A stretch of 45,450 nucleotides of DNA from a virus, in the IMG/VR virus record IMGVR_UViG_3300043772_004626, positions 1-45,450 of that record; one strand, 5' to 3'. Each line of letters opens with the position of its first letter. Positions within the stretch are counted from its first letter, which is position 1. A program made the position numbers and the translations under genes. The notes beneath the pieces were generated by a model, which saw nothing but the letters and a program-made list of their open reading frames with translations, had not been told where the DNA came from and ran no database searches. This document shows positions 35,001 through 44,000 of the stretch, piece after piece.

Positions 35001-38000
35001 TATACATTTTGCAAGCAAGCAATGATGGCTATCAAGTAAATCAAATATTCCGTGGTAGTGCATCTGGTGCCTATTACGGATCCAGCATAGCTGCTTCTGA
35101 CAATGGAGAATGGTTGTTTGTGGGTGAAACTATACCCAGCGGTGCAGGTAACGTCTATGCCTACAGAAAATTCAATAGTTCAAACAGTTCATCCAGTTGG
35201 ACCACAGTGGGTAACGCCTCTAGCTCATATACCATGTCTTTCACACCCGACAATCTTTACAGCATTAGGGTAAAAGTGGCTGACAGACTCAGAATACCTG
35301 TTGCGGAGTACACTCTAAGTGGCAACATGATCACATTTAGCACATCTGTTAATGCTTCCAACATTAGCGTCACTCAACTGTCAGAATATTATCAGTTGAT
35401 GCAGACCATTGCTGATCCTGACGCTGCCACAGGTGGTAAATTTGGATCCAGTGTTACTGCAAACAGTGATGCATCCACACTAGTGGTTAGCGCACCGTTC
35501 AACGGCGTTGGTAAGATTTATGTTTTCAGCCACGATGTCGAAAAGACTTTTGTGAGCACCACTACTGCCACAATTAATTTGGGTAGCACAGTAACCAGTG
35601 TGGAAAAGGTTGTTGTGAAAAAGAACGGTGTTACTCAGACTACTGGAACAAATTACGTTCCAGTTGTATCAGGCGACACCACATTGGTTTTCCACGGTAA
35701 CAGTCAACCAACATCCGGTACAGTTATTGAAGTGGATATGATGCAATATGATCTTGCACAAACTATAACAGGCGAAACAACTGATACTGAGTATGGACAC
35801 AGTGTTGCAATCAATGGAAATTGGTTGTCAGTGGGCGTACCCAAAGTTACAAACCAAGTGGGATCAGTGACAATATCCAATCATGGCAGAATGGAATTGA
35901 GATCACTGAACAGTGAGATAAGCAACACGATCACCATTGATCAGGATGATCTGAGACCGTTGCCCAACAACGAGTATGTCAGGGTGAATAATTGGTTGGT
36001 TAGTGCCGGCACCAGTGGCGCAATTAGCTCAGTTAGTATAAGCGGGACTGCTGGAGAACTCAGTGTATCCAGCGGAAACTATTACCAGGGACAGGCCATT
36101 GTGGTAAGTGGAACACTTACTGGAACTGGTTCAATCACTGGTTATACCAATCCCAAGACCTACTATATAGCTGCTGTGAACTCTGGAGTCAGCATAGTTA
36201 TAACCGATACCTACGCTAATGCTATTTCAGGAGTCAGTTCACTCACAACAACCAGTGGAACCACTACTGGATTGACATTCACATTGCAAGCATGTGTGGA
36301 TAATCTAGTAACCAATGTGAATAATCTCAGCGACTTTACTGGTGTTACTGCTGTTAAGAACCTTTTTGACACAGTGACATTCACGATCGACAGCACCAAA
36401 CACAATACCGGAATCGTAACATTAGACAATGTGGCAGTTCTGCGCAATGTCAACAGCACATATGGATTGGTTCAGAATATTAATAACTTTGACATCAAGA
36501 GCAATCGTTTGGGTTCCACTGTGAAGTGGATAACAGACGGTGTGTTGGGTGTGGTGGAAAATTACACTGAATTTTTGGAAAGCACACAGACCACATTTGA
36601 TAATGCCTTTAATATAGTAACCACAGTTGGTCTGGCTTTTGAAAACAGCTTAGTGCTCACACTGAATTCAGTATTTGGAATCAGAACAGGTTATCAGATG
36701 ATCGGTGATGGAGTGACTGGCAGTCCTGTGGTAATTGGTGTTGACGCTGGAAGTAACACGATCAGTGTAAACATCACACAACAGGGATTGGGCGCTGGTA
36801 CTGTATTAACCTTTGTGGATCCTGGTCGTACAGATACTGCTGCCTCGAGTAAATTTGACAGCGGAACCACACTGTTCTATGACAGAGAAGCGCAGAATAC
36901 TCAGAGATTGTTGCTTTATCAATTGTTAAGAACCGGCCGAAACGCTTTGGGCGCAGATGTTGATACTGCTCAGTTGACCAGAGTAAAAACCATTCAGTAC
37001 GACAAAACCAGTACACCAAATATATTTTTTACTGGCAGTCTGTACCGACTCTGGGTAGGTGATGGTTTGAGTAATGATGAATACAATAATGTCTTTGTTT
37101 ATACCAACAATAACTTACTTAAAGGATGGACACTGAATCGTCAACAACAAGAGTTACTGGAACCCAGAAGCATTTTCCGTGCCTGGATCTACGACTCCAG
37201 AACACAAGAAAAAGCTGTGGACCTGGATGTTGTTGATATAGCCAATGGTTTATTGCCTGGTGCTATTGCACAACACATTGATTACATCAGTGTTGTTGAC
37301 CCAGCCAGTTACGGAATCCCAGTTTGGAGAAGTGGTTACACTTACGAAGTTGGCTCCAGAGTAATCTATAACAGTGTGGTGTACACCGCCAATGAACTCA
37401 ATAATACATTGTTCTTCAACAGCGACCAGTGGACTGCTAATACTGCACAGGTTAGCAACACCGGAAGCAAATACTGGGGAGCCGCACAGGTTGGAGAAAC
37501 TTGGTTTGTAACATCCAAATTGCGTAGTGTACTTTATGAACAAGGCGAACTTGCTGATCGTATCAGCAACTACAACAGGTGGTTTAGCGATACTGAAATT
37601 GTGGTTCGTGAATGGACAGCGAGCGCAGTTCCGCCAGCAGAATATTCCAACACCGATGGATTTGTTGATCCTGCTGCCGCTTATGTGTTTAATCCAGTTA
37701 ATAATACATATTATTTCTGGGTAACAAACAAAAACACAGTGGGTAATAAACACGCTATCAGTGCTGCTGACATCAGTCTGGGATTGGTGGATATTCAGGG
37801 CACAGGATTGCCCATGATCTCACCTGCCACCAACAACAGCGTGATACTTTACAATGTGAAAAACTTTGTAGACAGCGCCGAATATATATTACACATTGAT
37901 TATGTGATCGCTGATCATAATAATCGTTTGCACAGCGAATATCAGCTGTTGACTGAAGACAACAGCCTGGGATGGTTAAACACTCCCATCTACTACAAGA

Positions 38001-41000
38001 TGGTGGACAGTCTGAGCGGTATTGATCAGAATAGTCAGGAAGTTCCGGACGGTAACCTCAACGCCGAAGATCGTTATGGCGTACTTTTGAGACCCAGACA
38101 GACCATGTTCAGAGATCGTGAAAAGGCTCTAAAAATTTATTTTGAAACAATAAATTCAAATCTTCGCACAGTAATAATCAGTAACATGAATACTCTGGAT
38201 AATTTGAAATTACAACAGGATTACCCAGCGGTTACAGAATACCAGTTTAGAGTCCCAGACAGAGAAACTCTGTTGATCCTAAACACCAATGATTATGCTG
38301 AGAACACTCAGGTCCTGGTGGAAAAAGATCGCACTGCATTGTTTGATGGATGGAACCTGGTAAAATTAGTCAATTCCGAATGGGAAGTTGTGAATTCACA
38401 ATTCTACAACCTGAACGGTTACTGGAAGTATGTAGATTGGCAGAGTCCAGAATATCAAAACAAGCCTGCTGATTACACCATCAACCATGTTGGCTATCTG
38501 AATTCCATAGTTCCAGTGGCAGGTGAAACTGTTGAAATATTGGACAACGGTGATAGAAAACGTGCAGTATATCTGGTAGAAGCTGACAGTAGTTTCACAC
38601 CATTGTTTATGCAAGATGGAACCATTGAATTTTTGGATATCATCTATACGCTGACTGGATCAGACGAAACAGGTTTTGACAGCACCATAGGTTTTGATAA
38701 TGATCAAGCTCAGGTGATACGTCTGGTATTGGACGCATTGAACAATCACGTGTTGGTGGATCGTTTGTGTTTTGTGGCAGATCGAGCATTTTTTGCAGTG
38801 TTGAGATACGCCATACAGGAAAACAGAAATCTGGATTGGTTATTCCAGACCAGCTTCATAAACGTAAAACACAGAGTGAAAAATCTCAACAGACAAACCA
38901 ATTTCCGCAGCGACGATGAACAGTTTGTTCGTGACTTTATTGAAGAAAACAAACCTTTCCACAGCAGACTGAGAGATTACATTAACTCTTATGATCTACT
39001 GGATCAGGCTCAAGTTGCAGTAAGTGACTTTGACTTACCTGCGCTCTATGATGAAGTTTGGTACAAAGCTCAATTTGCTGGATCCGGTGGGCGTTTGAAA
39101 GCAAATCAAGCAGGGTACTTCCTGGAAGGTTACACTGGGTTAAATCTAGTAGACAATATACTTTATATTTCTGGCTCAGGTTTGGCAAATCACGCCATGG
39201 GTACTTGGCCCAACACCAGTAAACTTTCTGCTCAAGCTCAAAATTGGGTGTTTGCTCTGAATCAATATCCACTGCAAAGAGCCACAAAATATCCAGTGAA
39301 TCCAGACAGTGAAATTGGTATCGCAATCAATGGTGTTCCATTCTACAGCATAGTGGGCCGATTCAAGGATCGCTTGGTAAATGCCAACGATCTCAGTGAA
39401 GAAGAAATCTACACAGAAAACATAGCCGAAACCAATGGTTATGCTGGTCCGGATGCTGGAAACGGATACCTGACCGATAACGATGCTTACGTTTATCGCA
39501 TGGATCCGGTATTGTTGTATACTAAGAATTCTGCGCAGCACAGTCCTATCCTGGGCTTTGCGCTAGACGGATACCCAATTTATGGACCATATGGTTATGC
39601 AAATTCAAACGGTACAGGTGGAATTATAAGAAACACCAGCAGTTACACTCTAAAGAGTGAACTCAGATTGGTTCAGGAAAGTATTCAGAATGGTACCAAA
39701 TATGCTTCGCTGGGTTCACCCACTGGCGTATACACTGAGGATTGGCAATATGTTCCGGGCGCGGGCACACTGGACCAGCATAATGGAAGATTTGTGATAA
39801 CTCCAGAATATCCATATGGAACATACGCTTATTTTGTTACCGTGGATGAAAACAACAATCCAGTATACCCCTATATCATAGGTCCCACATTCGCCGGGGT
39901 TCCCACTGGACTCAGAATCGAATATCAGGGCCAAAGCAGCGTTCCAGTATATGACAATGGTAGATACACGATGCCCTCAAGCCAGGACTTAGCGGTCAAT
40001 GACTGGAGTTTGAGATCACCCTCGGGGTCTTTCTATAACGATTACAAGAGATTCCTACAGAGTCCTTATCGTAATTGGTTTGACAATTATACTTACAACC
40101 TGGTAAGATTAGATTTAGCAGACGCTGGTAAAGGATATACATCAGAACCCACGATTGTGATCAGCGGTGGTGGTGGATCTGGCGCAACGGCGTCAGCAGC
40201 TATCACATCAAGTGGCCAAATTAAAGACTCGGATTTCATTATTAATATTGGTACAGGTTATACTGGTATGCCCACAATCACATTAGTGGGTGGTCAAAAC
40301 GTGCCAGCTTGGAGTAATACAGTGACCTATAGTTCAGGCACTGTAGTAAGTTATACACCCGCTGGGGCAAGCACATTCTACTATGAATCACTTTCGGGGG
40401 TTCCGGCCGGAACATCGTTATCCAACACACTATACTGGGTAGAATTGCCACCCAACAACAGCAAAGTGCCCAGATCTGGCGTACTAGTTCCAGTTTTGGA
40501 AAACAACTTGATAAGATCTTTTGACATTTCGATGAAATTTGATCGTGTTAAGGGTCGAGTGGAAACACATACTCTGGATAAGTTATATCTAGCCGGGGAC
40601 ATCGTAAGACATCAAATCAATCAGAAATTCTATATTACTGATAGCAATCTAGTGTCTGCTTCAGCTAACCAGGATCTATACAATGCGGTGAACTGGAATA
40701 TACTCAACTCCTACAATACAAATGATGTGGTTGAAAATTCTGAAAACGGATTATTGTACAAAGCAACGACCAGCGTTGTGCCAGGAATCGCTATCACTAA
40801 TACCAGTTACTGGGTCAGATTGACATACTGGAGAGCGATGTCTGAAACTGAAATAGTGGAATCAGATGCAGCTACTAGAATAACTGCCTTCTACACGCCA
40901 GCAAACAACATGGTCACTTCAGATCTAAAACAGTTATTGTCTGGTGCTGATTTTGCTGGAACACTGGTTGATGGATATGAATTTACACAAACTCACCCAG

Positions 41001-44000
41001 TGCCCACTGGAGCATTGGCTGACACTGACGATCAGGAAATAGACAATGTTTCCTTGATGGCACAGTTTGACGCGGCACATTATTTTGGCACCGTGTTCAC
41101 AAACAAGCATAGAATTCAGGGAACCAGATCTGGTAGTTTTGGTGCATCCAATATCATCAGTGTTGGAGACGAAGACAACAACATTGTGTACACTATTCCA
41201 TCAGACACCAACCCGTTGTTCACTGCTGCGGTTGCTAGATATATCAAAGTTAACACAAACACTGGTGCTGGAAACAGTCCAGATCTGGCAGAATTAGCTT
41301 GCGGTACTCAGGATTTTACTTTTGAATTTTTCTTCAGAATCCAAACACTGGATCAAACTCAAACATTGGTAGATAATTTCAATTCTACTCCTGACAATGG
41401 ATTCAGAATTTATGTTAGTAACACCAATGAATTAAGATGTGATTATTACAACGCATCAACCACATTAAGACAACAACTTAACGCTGGGGAAACACTCAGA
41501 GACATCTGGTATCATGTGGCTTTGGAACGTAAAGCCAATACTATGTCATTGTATCTGGATGGGTCACTCAGAGATAGTTATTCAGAAAGTACAGTTTCAA
41601 GTCTGAATTTTACAAGCACTGATGTGTCCTTTGGAGCTAATACTGATGATTCAGATTTGGCCAATGTGTACATGGATGAAGTTCGTCTAACTCGTGGACT
41701 ACTAAGGTACGATGCAGAAACCTATACCATACCTTCGGGTGGATTCGGAAGAAATACTGATCAAGACGTTTATTACAATAACAACGTTTTGTTGTATGGT
41801 TTCGAGTCATTGATAAATGAAGTAGAAGATGTTGAAATCAGGTTTGCAGTTCAGGGAAATCGTAAAGCATTCGCTGATCTCGGTGTAAATCAGAAGGTAC
41901 TGACTCTGCTCACTGAAAATTTTGCTACTGTGGAAAACCAAACTATTGCCACAGTTCCTTACACTGTGATCAAAACACTGGACGGCGATGTGGAAAACAG
42001 TTATGTTTTGACACTGGATAGTGTATATGATATTTTTGTGGGAATGACTGTTAGTGGCTACCAGATCGCAGGATGCCCCAAAGTGGTAGAAATCGACACA
42101 GACGCCAAAACAGTGAGATTAGATGTTAAACAAACAGTCATCGACAATGGTACCAGTTTGACATTTATACCAGTAACTGGAAAATCAGATGTACCGGCTA
42201 TAACAATGGTAGCCCCCAGCATGGTTGGTGAATACAACATAATTGATGCTGGAGTCCACGCTGATTATAGTTTGGGTGTGGAAGATTTCACATTGGAATT
42301 TTGGTATAATGATCCAGTACATCAGCTGGTCAGAGACGAAACAGCCAACTCCACGATATATCTCAGCAGTGTTGCTGGTGTGGTTTCTGGAATGAAGATG
42401 TTTACCACCACTGGCAATGTTGGAATCAACGTTAACAGTGTAAACACTGAACTGAATACTGTGACTTTGGCGAGCACAATCACTGGTTCATTGGGTGATC
42501 AATTGAGATTTGTGAAAACCAATGCTGCCAAGACTGTGTTTGTACTGAGTGATTTTGTTACAGCCAACGTCACTGCTAATGTTTCTGCCAGCACATTGGT
42601 TGACGTTACGTCAACAGTTTCTCTCAAAACTGGAATGTATGTAAATGGTACTCAAATTGTGGGGTCAGCTACTGAGGCGGTGACTATTGCTGACATTAAC
42701 TCCAATGGAACTACTATTACGTTAAATCAAGCACAAACACTCACTGTTCCGGCAGAATTGAAATTTAATCGCAGTAAATTTAGCCTGACAGGAGTAGTAG
42801 AAACCAACACTAGTGGTGAACACCGTGTGGTGTTCTATGTAACTGATGCCACTGGGGTAAAGCAGACCCTGTTGTCAGAATACCAGGGGTATTCAGCAAC
42901 TCCAATCTATGTGGCGCTGGATCGTTATGATAGCAAATTCAAGTTATTCATAAATGGTTCATTAACACAAACAGCCTATGCACCCTGGGATTTTGGTGAT
43001 GGTATTACTCCGTTGCCTCTGCTGCTCAGCAATACAACAGATCCTTTCTCAGGTAAGCTGGCTGATTTCAGAATAACCAAAGGCGTTAGCCGTTATGGTT
43101 TAAGCACACCTGTAGATACTGCAATTTCAAGTGATTTTGCTGATCAATATCTGGGAATCAGATCAGCTGACATCACAGTGGATGGTACTGGTTTCGTCAA
43201 CAATATCACCAGTGGCAGCACAGAGGAACACATACCAGGCAGACTTTATGATACACTAAACATCAGAGTGTTTGCTAAAAATCCAGCAACACCAACCGCA
43301 AACGTTGGTATTGGATATCGAATGTTCCAAGACATGTTACAGAATGTGTATTACTATGCTATACCAGCCAGCGGAACTACAAGTTTGGCTTCAAATTTAA
43401 CAGCATACGATGATACGGTATATCTGGTTAGCGTGGCTGGATTCCCAGACACCGACCCAGACACCAACAATCGTGGTGTGTTTTTCGTGGCAGGCGAACG
43501 AATCAGCTACTTGCACATTGACAGAACAGCCAACACAGTGAGTGGACTGCTCAGAGGAACACTGGGCACACATGTTCCCCTGATGCATTCATCAGGAACT
43601 CGTGTGGAAGTAGCTGGTGTAGCTGAACAATTTCCAGGGTCAGCAGGATCCTACGGAGTTATTGGAACAGTTAGCTCGTTGGTAACTTCCAGCAATACAG
43701 TGTCGTTGGCTACGGTTAACAATGTTTCAGTAGGCATGGCTGTGCAAAATAGTTTGATCAGAACAAAGGCAACTGAAACATCAACAATTGGCTCAGTTAG
43801 TGTAGAAAATGCCTCTGGGATACTTGCAGGGATGAGCGTGGCTGGAGTATCAACTGGGATACCCAAGGTAGTCAGCGTGGTGGGTAACTTGGTGACTTTT
43901 GACGCCGTTCACACAGTGTTCAATGACACTTTGCTGACGTTCTTTGTTACAGTGGACAGTGTGGACACCGTCAACAACACTGTTACATTGAGTTCACTTC

